Positions 14,470 to 22,880 of a DNA stretch of 30,634 nucleotides are shown here, in pieces (position 1 is the first letter of the stretch; each line of letters begins with the position of its first letter). The translations under genes were made by a program, and so were the position numbers. Below the pieces are notes generated by a model. That model saw only the letters and a list, made by a program, of their open reading frames with translations. It made no database searches and was not told where the DNA came from. Source of the stretch: a virus; IMG/VR virus record IMGVR_UViG_3300009104_000080, positions 1 through 30,634 of that record; one strand, given 5' to 3'.

Positions 14470-15467
14470 TGTTTGGTACTTATTTTTATAATAAAAATAT
14501 ACGGAATATTGTTATTTTATTTGGTACAGTATTTAATGATATTATCGTAAGACGTACAACTTCTACTGGTGTTATACAAGAAGAAATTAAAGTTCCAATA
14601 GCTTATGGACCTTCTGAAAAATTTTTAGTTCGATTACGTCAAGCTACAGATATATCCAAAGGTAAAGTAGGTCTTACTTTACCACGAATGTCATTTGAGT
14701 TTACTGCTATTAATTATGATCCTACAAGAAAGTTACAATCAACTAAAAAAATTAAATCACCAAAAGGTGGAGGTTTAATTGAAAGTGTTACAGTAACTAA
14801 TCCCGGCAATAGTTATACTTCCGCACCGACTGTTACTATTTCAGGTGGCGGTGGTACTGGAGCAACTGCAGTTGCTACAATAGATTCAACTACAAAAAAG
14901 ATAACAAACATTCAAATAGCAACACCCGGAAGTGGATATACAGGTATTCCTACAGTTACAGTTTCAGGTGGCGGTGGTCGAGATGGTGCTGGTGAAGCAA
15001 ATATTGATGCGAGTACAACTTTAATGTCTACTGTTTATAATCCAGTTCCATATAATTTTGATTTTACTTTGAGTATAATGGTAAAAAATTCTGATGATGG
15101 AACACAAATACTAGAACAAATTTTACCATATTTTACACCAGAGTATCAAGTAACATTACACGAATTATCTGCTTTAGGAATTAAAAGAGACATACCAATT
15201 ATTTTTACTGGATTATCTACTGAAGATAGTTATGAAGGAGATTATCTTACAAGACGAGCATTAATACATACATTAACTTTCACAGTTCAAGCATTTATGT
15301 ATGGTCCTTCTGGTGATGTTAATATTATTAGATCAGTAGATGTTAATAAATTTGATGTTCTTACTACTGGTAGTTCTAAAGTAACTACTACTAATGTTAA
15401 ACCAGATCCATTGACAGCAGATACAGATGATGATTATGGATTTACTACTGTTATAACAGATTCTTAA
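14469..15467 (+). CDS. 15: Tail terminator/sheath stabiliser gp15 with inserted repeats
   Basis: A 332-residue homologue of gp15, which caps the contracted tail and binds the neck. The front (MFGTYFYNKNIRN...FNDIIVRR...IKVPIAYGPSEKFLVR, VGLTLPRMSFEFTAINYDPTRKLQ) and back (YNPVPYNFDFTLSIMVKNSDDGTQILEQILPYFTPEY, RRALIHTLTFTVQAFMYGP) are diagnostic. Between them, residues about 98-184 are an insertion of two Gly-rich beta repeats (ESVTVTNPGNSYTSAPTVTI and TNIQIATPGSGYTGIPTVTV, each followed by SGGGG). T4 gp15 is about 272 residues, so the excess roughly equals the insert. The core fold should be intact. Confidence 0.88.
   Translation: MFGTYFYNKNIRNIVILFGTVFNDIIVRRTTSTGVIQEEIKVPIAYGPSEKFLVRLRQATDISKGKVGLTLPRMSFEFTAINYDPTRKLQSTKKIKSPKGGGLIESVTVTNPGNSYTSAPTVTISGGGGTGATAVATIDSTTKKITNIQIATPGSGYTGIPTVTVSGGGGRDGAGEANIDASTTLMSTVYNPVPYNFDFTLSIMVKNSDDGTQILEQILPYFTPEYQVTLHELSALGIKRDIPIIFTGLSTEDSYEGDYLTRRALIHTLTFTVQAFMYGPSGDVNIIRSVDVNKFDVLTTGSSKVTTTNVKPDPLTADTDDDYGFTTVITDS
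14760..15020 (+). repeat. 15: Tandem Gly-rich repeat insert within gp15
   Basis: Encodes two copies of a roughly 40-residue unit with the pattern V-T-N/A-x-P-G-x-x-Y-T-x-x-P-T-V-T-x-SGGGG. Both copies read in frame and sit at a loop between the conserved halves of gp15. This repeat type is common in unrelated phage virion proteins, so it is a mobile structural module, not part of the ancestral gp15. Confidence 0.6.
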
Positions 15468-15479
15468 AGGAGTACTAAT

Positions 15480-15701
15480 ATGGCTTGGGTAACTGTACCG
15501 GGATCAGATAGTATATGGCAATATGAAAATACTGCTACGGCAGCTAATACATATTCAGATGCAAATGGTACATATTCTGGAGGAGTAAGAACTTTTACTA
15601 CACCAGAAGGAACTGTACAAAAAAATTATGTAAGATGTAGAAAGACGGGAGAAACAATAGAACGTGGAGAACTTTCTAAAAGTTATTTTGATGCACAATA
15701 A
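15480..15701 (+). CDS. Small conserved virion-region protein
   Basis: A 73-residue protein: AWVTVPGSDSIWQYENTATAANTYSDANGTYSGGVRTFTTP, then YVRCRKTGETIERGELSKSYFDA. The first half is a pattern met in small T4-like marine phage proteins encoded near the neck genes, and looks like a beta hairpin repeat. AAAGGAGTACTAAT precedes the ATG, 12 nt after gp15. It lies between gp15 and gp16, where T4 has no gene. Minor virion protein is the best guess. Confidence 0.6.
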   Translation: MAWVTVPGSDSIWQYENTATAANTYSDANGTYSGGVRTFTTPEGTVQKNYVRCRKTGETIERGELSKSYFDAQ

Positions 15702-15716
15702 AAATAGGTTAATTAT

Positions 15717-16112
15717 ATGAAAAAAACAACTGTTGAAAAATTAAATAAAGTATTAGATGTAACAGGTGATTTAATACCAGTTGAAAGAAATAAGAATACA
15801 AAAAAACCTAATGAAGATTTAAGTTCTGATTATAACTTTTCAAGAGAACAATATCATAAACTTATAGATAAAGGTAATGATGCTCTTGAAGAATTACTTG
15901 CAGTTGCAAAAGAATCTGAATCTGCAAGAGCATATGAAGTAACTGCAATGTTGATTAGAAATTTATCTGATACAACAAAAGAACTTTTACAATTACAAAA
16001 AACAAAAAAAGAGATAGAGAAAGAAACTAAAGATCCTAATACTGTAAATAATTCACTTTTTATTGGTAGCACTAAAGAGTTACAGGATTTATTGTTAGAG
16101 AAGAAAAAATAG
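15717..16112 (+). CDS. 16: Terminase small subunit gp16
   Basis: A 131-residue, charged, helical protein. It shows the T4-like small terminase pattern: an N-terminal linker (EKLNKVLDVTGDLIPVERN), a central helical pair (YDALEELL-like LIDKGNDALEELLAVAKESESARAYEVTAMLIRNLSDTTKELLQLQKTKKEIEKE), and a C-terminal NSLFIGSTKELQDLL. gp16 oligomers recognise concatemer DNA and stimulate gp17. T4 gp16 is about 164 residues. Its position before gp17 supports the call, although a membrane-protein gene intervenes. Confidence 0.82.
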   Translation: MKKTTVEKLNKVLDVTGDLIPVERNKNTKKPNEDLSSDYNFSREQYHKLIDKGNDALEELLAVAKESESARAYEVTAMLIRNLSDTTKELLQLQKTKKEIEKETKDPNTVNNSLFIGSTKELQDLLLEKKK

Positions 16113-16175
16113 AGAAGGTTTGTCCTTGCACATCTATTTTACTTGTTCAACCATTAGAAGGTGTAAAGATAAAAG

Positions 16176-16466
16176 ATGGATATTAATAATACCGCTGACC
16201 TTATAGAAAGATTAGGGTTACCTGTGGTTGGATTCTTACTCGTTGGTTATTGTTTTTGGAAAATAGTTGGATGGTTAAAGGATTCATTGTCAGGTAAACT
16301 TAATGCTCAAATGGATATATTGGTACAATTAATAGATAGAATCCGAGTTTTACAAACTGATATTTTAAAATTGGATACAATGATAAGAACACGATTTGGT
16401 TTAGATGTAGACGAGGAAAGAATCTCAAGAGCAGATGAACCCGCAAGAAAGAAAAGAACTAGATGA
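16176..16466 (+). CDS. Small membrane protein with coiled coil, possible holin-like
   Basis: A 96-residue protein. Residues about 13-33 (GLPVVGFLLVGYCFWKIVGWL) form one transmembrane helix. It is followed by a helical, coiled-coil-like region (NAQMDILVQLIDRIRVLQTDILKLDTMIRTRF) and a strongly basic tail ending ARKKRTR. The plan resembles BhlA/UviB-type holin-like proteins, but these are defined loosely and the match is by architecture only. It overlaps gp17 by ATGA, so it is translated with the terminase. The upstream 63-nt gap has only a weak ribosome site. Alternative: a membrane anchor with no lysis role. Confidence 0.55.
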   Translation: MDINNTADLIERLGLPVVGFLLVGYCFWKIVGWLKDSLSGKLNAQMDILVQLIDRIRVLQTDILKLDTMIRTRFGLDVDEERISRADEPARKKRTR

Positions 16467-18109
16467 GTAAAGAAAACAGAGATGATGCTTATTTGGGTAA
16501 TCGGTTATTAAAACCGACAAATGTTAATCAACAGTTTACAAAAGAAGAAGTTACAGAATATATTAAATGTCGTGATGATATTATATATTTTTTAAGGAAT
16601 TATGTTCAAGTTGTTCATGTTGATAAAGGTTTAATACCATTTGATCTATATGATTATCAAAAAGATTTGGTTGATACACTTGATAGTAATAGATATGTTA
16701 TAGTAAAAAGTGCTAGACAGTCTGGTAAATCTGTAACAAGTCTTGGTTATATTTTACATTATGTATTATTTAACAAGACAAAGATTGTTGGTATACTTGC
16801 TAATAAAGCATCTACGTCAAGAGAATTACTTGGAAGATTACAAACAGCATATCAACATTTACCCAAGTTTTTACAACAAGGTATTGTTGAATGGAACAAA
16901 GGAAATTTAGAACTTGAAAATGGTTCTAAGATAATTGCATCTTCAACATCATCATCTGCAATTCGTGGTTATAGTTTTTCATTGTTGTTCTTAGATGAAT
17001 TTGCGTTCGTACAAAGAACGATTGCTGATGCATTTATTAAGTCAGTTTATCCCACGATTTCATCTGGTAAAGATACTAAAATAATAATGGTATCTACACC
17101 GAATGGATATAATTTATTTTATAAGTTCTGGAATGATGCTGTAGAAGGTAATAATCAGTTTAAAACATTTAAGATTCATTGGACTAGTATTCCAGAAAGA
17201 GATCAAGAATGGCGTAAAAAGATTATATCTGATATTGGTGAAGAAGCATTTCGACAAGAGTACGAAGCAGACTTTTTAGGTTCTTCTAATACTCTTATAT
17301 CTTACGAAAAGATGCAAGAAATGTCTTATAGCGCTCCAGAATGGTCAAAAGATGACTTAGATGTTTATGAAGAACCTAAAAGAGATAGAAAATATACTAT
17401 TACAGTAGATACAGCTCGTGGTCAAGGATTGGATTATTCAACTTTTTGTGTATTTGATACGACTGAAGTTCCGTATAAAATAGTAGCAAAATATCGAAAT
17501 AATACTGTAGCCCCTCTACTCTTTCCTAATATTATAAATAATATAGGTAAGAAGTATAATGAAGCGTATCTTCTAGTAGAAAGTAATGATATTGGATCTC
17601 AAGTGGCTGATGTTTTACACCATGATTTAGAATATGAAAATATTTTAACAGTATCATGGTTTGGTCGTCATGGCCAACAAATAACAAGCGGTCATAGAAA
17701 AGATATTTCTTTGGGTGTTAGAACAACTAAACAAGTTAAAAGAATTGGTTGTTCAAATTTAAAAAGTTTAATCGAAGAAGATAAATTATTAATTACAGAT
17801 TATGATATTATTTCTGAATTGACAACTTTTGTTGCAACAGGAGAATCATTTGCGGCTGAAGAAGGTGCGAATGATGATTTAGTTACGACATTAGTATTGT
17901 TTGCATGGTTAGTAGATCAACAGTATTTTAAAGAACTAATTAATTTGAATATTAGAGAAAAATTATATCAAAATAGGATGGACTCTATTGACGATATGAC
18001 AGTTCCTTTTGGTATTATTGATGATGGATTGGATGATAAGTATGAAACGGATGCTGAAGGTCAAGTATGGGAAAAAGTAAGCACCGTATATCATACAAAT
18101 AAATGGTAA
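16463..18109 (+). CDS. 17: Terminase large subunit gp17
   Basis: A 548-residue packaging motor and nuclease. ATPase: Walker A SARQSGKS at 83-90 (K89), Walker B LLFLDEF at 174-180 (D178, E179), coupling motif STPNG at 211-215. Nuclease: RNase H-like acidic triad candidates D316 (TVDTARG), E373 (LVESNDIG) and D471 or D472 (GANDDLV). The order and spacing match T4 gp17 (about 610 residues). It cuts concatemeric DNA and pumps it through the gp20 portal. The start overlaps the membrane-protein gene by 4 nt. No intron or frameshift is seen. Confidence 0.95.
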   Translation: MSKENRDDAYLGNRLLKPTNVNQQFTKEEVTEYIKCRDDIIYFLRNYVQVVHVDKGLIPFDLYDYQKDLVDTLDSNRYVIVKSARQSGKSVTSLGYILHYVLFNKTKIVGILANKASTSRELLGRLQTAYQHLPKFLQQGIVEWNKGNLELENGSKIIASSTSSSAIRGYSFSLLFLDEFAFVQRTIADAFIKSVYPTISSGKDTKIIMVSTPNGYNLFYKFWNDAVEGNNQFKTFKIHWTSIPERDQEWRKKIISDIGEEAFRQEYEADFLGSSNTLISYEKMQEMSYSAPEWSKDDLDVYEEPKRDRKYTITVDTARGQGLDYSTFCVFDTTEVPYKIVAKYRNNTVAPLLFPNIINNIGKKYNEAYLLVESNDIGSQVADVLHHDLEYENILTVSWFGRHGQQITSGHRKDISLGVRTTKQVKRIGCSNLKSLIEEDKLLITDYDIISELTTFVATGESFAAEEGANDDLVTTLVLFAWLVDQQYFKELINLNIREKLYQNRMDSIDDMTVPFGIIDDGLDDKYETDAEGQVWEKVSTVYHTNKW

Positions 18110-18147
18110 ATCTATATCAATATTAAGAATGTAAAAGGAGAAATCAA

Positions 18148-19899
18148 ATGGCATTTCAAGTATCACCGGGAATTAACATAACCGAACAAGACTTAACAAC
18201 CGTTGTACCCAACGTATCGGCATCTGTTGGCGGATACTCAGGGGCATTTCAATGGGGTCCGGTAGATGAGAGAACAAATATTTCATCAGAAAATGAATTA
18301 GTTGATGTTTTTGGTAAACCGGACAGTAACACATTTCAAGATTTTTGGACAGCAGCTAATTATTTAGCATACTCTAACAACTTAGTAGTTGTAAGAAGTG
18401 TTGCGACTGCTGCTACCAACGCTGTTATCGGAGACACAGATGGAACTGGAACAGCAATTGATGTTCACAATAAAACTCATTACGATAGTGTATTGAGTAC
18501 ATTTACAGATCAAGCGTTCGTTGCAAAATATCCTGGAGCATTGGGAAATAGTTTAAAAGCAATGGCTATTGATTCACATGGTTGGGCAGCAACTGTAACA
18601 GGTGGTCCTCTCGCAGAACAAAATGTATTTAAAGCAAACTTTGATCGCGCACCGGGAACATCAACTGATGTTAGTAATGCTGGTGGATCGAATGATGAGA
18701 TGCATGTTATTGTTATTGATGAAGATGGTCAATGGACTGGAACACCTGGTTTTGTTTTAGAAAAATTTGCTTATGTAAGTAAAGCAAGTGATGCTAAAAA
18801 AATTGATGGTGCTTCTAATTATGTTGGAGATGTTTTGCGGAACGAATCCAAATATATTTGGTTGGGAAAAAATACACAACTAACCGCAACGTCAACTGAT
18901 TCAGGTAGTGAAGTTGATGCTGGGTCAACGAAAGTTGGAAGTACTTTTAAAAGTTTTAATAGTGCTACTGAAGCAGAAAAATATCCTGGTGGTTCATTAG
19001 CAGGTGGTGTTGATGGAAATACATTGACTCAAGCAAACAGACAGGCTGGATATGCTTTTTTTCAAACTGCTGAAGCTGTTGATGTTTCATTAATTATGAC
19101 AGGTCCTGCAGATGCAATAACTTCTTCATGGGTTACAACAAATGTTGCAGATGCAAGAAAAGATTGTATGGTGTTTGTTTCTCCCTTACAGGGATCTGTT
19201 GTTAATAACGCTGGATCTGAAGTTACTGCAATTACCACAGATCATGGTAATTTAGTTAAATCATCTTATGCCGTTATGGATAGTGCATGGAAATATCAAT
19301 ATGATCGTTATCGAGATGTGTTTGTATATGTCCCGTTGAACGGTGATATTGCTGGTTTGTGTGCGAGAACGGATAATACTAATGATCCTTGGTGGTCTCC
19401 CGCTGGTTTGACAAGAGGTATTATAAAAAATATTGTAAAACTTTCTTGGGAACCAACTAAAGCAAATCGTGATACGTTATATCAATTAGGAGTTAATCCT
19501 TCTGTAACACAAGCAGGCGCTGGTGTTATTCTTTTTGGTGATAAAACCATGCAGACAGTTCCAAGTGCATTTGATAGAATTAATGTACGAAGATTGTTTA
19601 TTACTCTTGAAAAATCAATTTCAGTAGCTGCCAAAGCAATGTTATTTGAGTTCAATGATGAGTTTACGAGAACACAGTTTGTAAACTTTGTTACACCATT
19701 CTTACGAGAAGTACAAGGTCGCCGTGGTATTACTGATTTCAAAGTAGTATGTGACGGTTCAAATAATCCTGGAGAGGTTATTGATACAAACCAATTTGTA
19801 GGTGATATTTTTGTTAAACCTGCAAGGTCTATCAATTACATTCAGTTAAATTTTATTGCCGCCAGAACTGATGTTAATTTCACAGAAATTGGTGGTTAA
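18148..19899 (+). CDS. 18: Tail sheath protein gp18
   Basis: A 583-residue contractile sheath subunit. The N-terminus (FQVSPGINITEQDLTTVVPNVSASVGGYSGAFQWGP) and the C-terminal core (RRLFITLEKSISVAAKAMLFEFNDEFTRTQFVNFVTPFLREVQGRRGITDF...DIFVKPARSINYIQLNF) are diagnostic for T4-like sheath proteins. T4 gp18 is 659 residues; the middle domain is the variable part. AAAAGGAGAAATCAA gives a strong ribosome site suited to a major protein. No exact late promoter lies in the 38-nt gap upstream, so it probably relies on readthrough from farther up. Confidence 0.95.
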   Translation: MAFQVSPGINITEQDLTTVVPNVSASVGGYSGAFQWGPVDERTNISSENELVDVFGKPDSNTFQDFWTAANYLAYSNNLVVVRSVATAATNAVIGDTDGTGTAIDVHNKTHYDSVLSTFTDQAFVAKYPGALGNSLKAMAIDSHGWAATVTGGPLAEQNVFKANFDRAPGTSTDVSNAGGSNDEMHVIVIDEDGQWTGTPGFVLEKFAYVSKASDAKKIDGASNYVGDVLRNESKYIWLGKNTQLTATSTDSGSEVDAGSTKVGSTFKSFNSATEAEKYPGGSLAGGVDGNTLTQANRQAGYAFFQTAEAVDVSLIMTGPADAITSSWVTTNVADARKDCMVFVSPLQGSVVNNAGSEVTAITTDHGNLVKSSYAVMDSAWKYQYDRYRDVFVYVPLNGDIAGLCARTDNTNDPWWSPAGLTRGIIKNIVKLSWEPTKANRDTLYQLGVNPSVTQAGAGVILFGDKTMQTVPSAFDRINVRRLFITLEKSISVAAKAMLFEFNDEFTRTQFVNFVTPFLREVQGRRGITDFKVVCDGSNNPGEVIDTNQFVGDIFVKPARSINYIQLNFIAARTDVNFTEIGG

Positions 19900-19902
19900 T
19901 CG

Positions 19903-19910
19903 TATAAATA
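19903..19910 (+). promoter_or_regulatory. T4-type late promoter TATAAATA
   Basis: Exact late consensus 3 nt after the gp18 stop codon and 24 nt before the gp19 ATG. It gives the tail tube gene its own strong late start, as expected for a protein needed in high copy. Confidence 0.75.
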
Positions 19911-19934
19911 CTATAAACGAAAAGGAGTAATAAA

Positions 19935-20546
19935 ATGGCAACAAGTATACATGATTTTCAAAGTCGATTTAGAGGTGGTGTACGACCAAATCTATTTGTT
20001 TGTAATATTATCCCTCCACAGGGATTTAACATGGAACCTTTTCAGTATCATTGTAAGGCAACGCAACTTCCCGGTTCAACTATAGGAAATGTTGATGTAC
20101 CTTATCATGGAAGATTTCTGAAAGTTCCTGGTGATCGTACATTCGCAGATTGGACTGTAACAGTTTTGAATGATACAAGTATGTACATTCGTGGTGTTTT
20201 TGAAAAGTGGAGTGAACAACTTCAACATCATCATGCTAACATTCAAGTAGCTACAGCCGGAATTTATGGTGCTGCATTAATTCAACAGTTAGATCGTCAA
20301 GGAAGAACAATTCGTACTTATAAAATTACGAGTATGTACCCTACTGACATTTCTGCTATTGATTTGGCATGGGATACAAATGATACCGTAGAGGATTATA
20401 CTGTAACTTTTGCAATTAATGAATTTACAACGGGTCAAGGTAATACCTTAGGTGTTGGTCAAGGTAATAGTTCTGTTGGTGTTACATTCGCAGCTGATAG
20501 TAATGGTAACATTGGTGGACAAATCTTTGGTAGTATTGGCTTCTAA
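19935..20546 (+). CDS. 19: Tail tube protein gp19
   Basis: A 203-residue tube subunit. FVCNIIPPQGFNMEPFQYHCKATQLPGSTIGNVDVPYHGRFLKVPGDRTFADWTVTVLND followed by RGVFEKWSEQ is the T4-like tube pattern. The Gly/Asn-rich C-terminal extension after residue 165 (GQGNTLGVGQGNSSVGVTF) makes it longer than T4 gp19 (163 residues). It forms the inner tube inside the sheath. AAAAGGAGTAATAAA precedes the ATG, and a strong hairpin follows the gene. Confidence 0.93.
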   Translation: MATSIHDFQSRFRGGVRPNLFVCNIIPPQGFNMEPFQYHCKATQLPGSTIGNVDVPYHGRFLKVPGDRTFADWTVTVLNDTSMYIRGVFEKWSEQLQHHHANIQVATAGIYGAALIQQLDRQGRTIRTYKITSMYPTDISAIDLAWDTNDTVEDYTVTFAINEFTTGQGNTLGVGQGNSSVGVTFAADSNGNIGGQIFGSIGF

Positions 20547-20559
20547 ATATATGAACATT

Positions 20560-20582
20560 GGGGGATGATTTTATCATCCCCC
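20560..20582 (+). terminator. Hairpin after gp19, terminator-like
   Basis: Perfect 10-bp inverted repeat GGGGGATGAT / ATCATCCCCC with a TTT loop, 13 nt after the gp19 stop. It is followed by GAAAATTTTGATTTT and not by an uninterrupted T-run, so it may be a weak terminator or an mRNA 3' stabiliser that protects tube message while allowing some read into gp20. Confidence 0.7.
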
Positions 20583-20614
20583 GAAAATTTTGATTTTAAC
20601 AAAGGAAATTCTTT

Positions 20615-22141
20615 ATGGCTTTTGAAATATTTGGATTTGAAATACAATCTAAAAAAGATAAAAAGGCTAAGACATTTGTAACTCCCGAAAATACCGATGG
20701 TGCAACAACTGTTGTTGATGGTGGAGGTATTATTGGGCATTACTTAAATGCTGAGGCTGATGCAAAAGATGAGAAGGTTTTGATTCAAAAGTATCGTGAT
20801 ATGTCTTTTTCCCAAGAAGTTGATGGTGCAATTGAAGATATTATTAATGATGCAGTAATACACGAAGATGGTGTACCCGTAGTTGCTCTTGATTTAGATA
20901 GTATAGATTTATCTGATGCTATCAAAGATAAAATTAGTCAAGAATTTACTACAATATTAGATTTATTAAATTTTAATAATGAGGGTGGAGATTTATTTAA
21001 AAAATGGTATGTTGATGGAAGATTATATCATCATATTGTTGTTGATGAAAACAGGATTAAAGATGGTATTACAGATTTAGTTCCTATTGATCCTTTAAAT
21101 ATTAATAAAGTTCGTGATGTTCAGAAAGAAACTGTTAATGGTGTTGAAGTTGTTAAATCAGTAAATGAGTATTATATTTACAATTCTGATCCTATGATGA
21201 CTGGAAATTTTCAAGTAGGTCAAGCAGGAAGCACTAAACAAATAACAGTTGCACCAGATGCTATTTCATATGTTCATTCGGGATTGATTGACCAAGTAAA
21301 ACAAGTTGTAATTGGTTATTTGTTTAAAGCAATTAAACCATTCAATCAATTAAGAATGATTGAAGATGCTCTGGTTATTTATAGATTAGCAAGAGCGCCA
21401 GAACGAAGAATCTTTTATATTGATGTAGGTAATCTCCCCAAACTGAAAGCAGAACAATATCTGCAAACAGTAATGAACCGTTATAAACAAAAAATGATTT
21501 ATAATGCTTCATCAGGAGAAGTAGAAGATCAACGTAAACATCTTTCAATGTTAGAAGATTTCTGGTTGCCAAGACGAGAAGGTGGCCGAGGTACTGAAAT
21601 TCAAACTTTGCCAGGTGGACAAAATCTTGGTGAAACAGAAGATATAGAATATTTTAGAAAGAAATTATATAAGTCTTTGAATGTTCCAATATCAAGAATT
21701 GAAGGAACTGATTCAACACAGTTTAATCTTGGAAGAGCATCTGAAATTACAAGAGATGAAGTAAAGTTTGGAAAATTTATTACTCGTTTAAGACATAAAT
21801 TTTCTCATTTGTTTTGTGATTTATTGAGAGTCCAATTAATTCTTAAAGGTATTATTAAAGAAGAAGATTGGGTAGATATGAGAGATCGTATTCGTTATAT
21901 ATGGGCAAAAGATTCTCATTTTATGGAATTAAAAAATTCCGAAGTATTAAGAGATCGCTTTGAGTTAGCTGCACAGGCAGAAGAATATGTTGGTAAATAT
22001 GTTTCTAAAGAATATGTAAGAAAAAGTATTTTACAGCAAACTTCTGAACAAATAGAAGCTTTGGATAAACAGATGGATCTTGAAAAAGCCGAAGAAGAAC
22101 CTGAAGATGATTTTGGGGGAGATGCTGATGAGGACTTCTAA
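20615..22141 (+). CDS. 20: Portal protein gp20
   Basis: A 508-residue portal (T4 about 524). Diagnostic segments: FSQEVDGAIEDIINDAV near 66-82, FKAIKPFNQLRMIEDALVIYRLARAPERRIFYIDVGNLP around 235-275, then KLSMLEDFWLPRREGGRG-like HLSMLEDFWLPRREGGRGTEIQTLPGGQNLGE and YKSLNVPISRIE. It forms the dodecameric ring at the head vertex through which gp17 packages DNA and nucleates the prohead. The C-terminus is acidic. Its last codons overlap the next small gene. Confidence 0.95.
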   Translation: MAFEIFGFEIQSKKDKKAKTFVTPENTDGATTVVDGGGIIGHYLNAEADAKDEKVLIQKYRDMSFSQEVDGAIEDIINDAVIHEDGVPVVALDLDSIDLSDAIKDKISQEFTTILDLLNFNNEGGDLFKKWYVDGRLYHHIVVDENRIKDGITDLVPIDPLNINKVRDVQKETVNGVEVVKSVNEYYIYNSDPMMTGNFQVGQAGSTKQITVAPDAISYVHSGLIDQVKQVVIGYLFKAIKPFNQLRMIEDALVIYRLARAPERRIFYIDVGNLPKLKAEQYLQTVMNRYKQKMIYNASSGEVEDQRKHLSMLEDFWLPRREGGRGTEIQTLPGGQNLGETEDIEYFRKKLYKSLNVPISRIEGTDSTQFNLGRASEITRDEVKFGKFITRLRHKFSHLFCDLLRVQLILKGIIKEEDWVDMRDRIRYIWAKDSHFMELKNSEVLRDRFELAAQAEEYVGKYVSKEYVRKSILQQTSEQIEALDKQMDLEKAEEEPEDDFGGDADEDF

Positions 22142-22448
22142 AATACAATCTATTTTAAAAGTAAAAACTCATAGTTTTATTGAAAATTATAAAAAGAATA
22201 TGTTTAAAGACATATTACATGATGAATCGCCTTCTAAAAAAATATCTGCAGAAATGAAAGAAGCAATTCGTTTTGTATTTAAATATGTTGATAAAAAAGG
22301 TTTCGGACAAATGAATAAGTCCGTTATTATGGCAAGTAAAAAATTTAATCTACGACCTAACGATATTACTTCTTGGATTCAATCCGAAGAACTAGGTGAA
22401 AAGTTTTTTCTTGATATTATTAAAGATGAAAGGATCAAACATGACTGA
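22128..22448 (+). CDS. Small unknown protein in the prohead region
   Basis: 106 residues from the ATG at 22128, chosen because GGGGGA lies 7 nt upstream; an earlier in-frame start inside the portal gene has no comparable site. The protein is basic and helical (SILKVKTHSFIENYKKNMF..., SKKISAEMKEAIRFVFKYVDKK...). It overlaps the end of gp20 by 14 nt and the next gene by 8 nt. In T4 this interval holds prohead core genes 67 and 68, so a core or scaffold role is plausible, but no sequence motif confirms it. Confidence 0.55.
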   Translation: MRTSKIQSILKVKTHSFIENYKKNMFKDILHDESPSKKISAEMKEAIRFVFKYVDKKGFGQMNKSVIMASKKFNLRPNDITSWIQSEELGEKFFLDIIKDERIKHD

Positions 22449-22641
22449 TATTAAAAGTAATGTATTAAAAAATATTTTAAATAAAAAACTTAATAAAGCA
22501 AAAGAAGGTATTACTCAAATTTTAAAAGATAAATCTTTTAAGGCTATCGAAGATTATAAAACAACTTTTAAATTTGATAGACCAGAAGTACAAGAACCAA
22601 CGGTTTCAGATGAACCTAAAACACCAGAGGTAGAGAAATGA
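22441..22641 (+). CDS. Small basic helical protein in the prohead region
   Basis: 66 residues from ATG 22441, preceded by AAAGGATC; the frame is open further left, but that start lies deep inside the previous gene. A Lys-rich amphipathic helix (SNVLKNILNKKLNKAKEGITQILKDKSFKAIEDY) is followed by an acidic, Pro-rich tail. It overlaps both neighbours (8 nt and 4 nt). Size and position suit a prohead internal core protein comparable to T4 gp67; there is no clear homology to report. Confidence 0.5.
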   Translation: MTDIKSNVLKNILNKKLNKAKEGITQILKDKSFKAIEDYKTTFKFDRPEVQEPTVSDEPKTPEVEK

Positions 22642-22880
22642 TAACTTTTAAAGAATATATTAAATCGTCAGGCGAAAAACGAAGATGTGCTGGTGGTGAT
22701 GGAAGAAGGAAAGAACAAAGAAAAGAAGCATCTGGTGATAAAAAAGCTTATCAAGCTTTTTTTAATAAGACATTAAAAAAATATGGTGTGTCTAGTCCAG
22801 ACGAATTAAAAGGTGCAGATAAGAAAAAATTCTATGATGAAATTGATGCTGGTTGGGAAGGCGATAATGAAAACGACTGA
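22638..22880 (+). CDS. Small protein with C-terminal KKFYDEIDxGW motif
   Basis: 80 residues. The C-terminal half (KKAYQAFFNKTLKKYGVSSPDELKGADKKKFYDEIDAGWEGDNEND) follows a pattern seen in small T4-like marine phage proteins: an FFNKxLKKxGV helix, then DELK...KKKFYDEID-GW and an acidic end. The N-terminus (MITFKEYIKSSGEKRRCAGGDGRRKEQRKEA) is strongly basic. It overlaps the upstream stop by ATGA and the downstream gene by 14 nt. It is probably part of the prohead core set; function is not known. Confidence 0.6.
   Translation: MITFKEYIKSSGEKRRCAGGDGRRKEQRKEASGDKKAYQAFFNKTLKKYGVSSPDELKGADKKKFYDEIDAGWEGDNEND

Noticed and set aside
16080-16199. Frame open for about 40 codons across the gp16-membrane protein gap (ends KIKDGY)
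   Set aside because: No start codon or ribosome site; it overlaps the end of gp16 and the start of the membrane protein.
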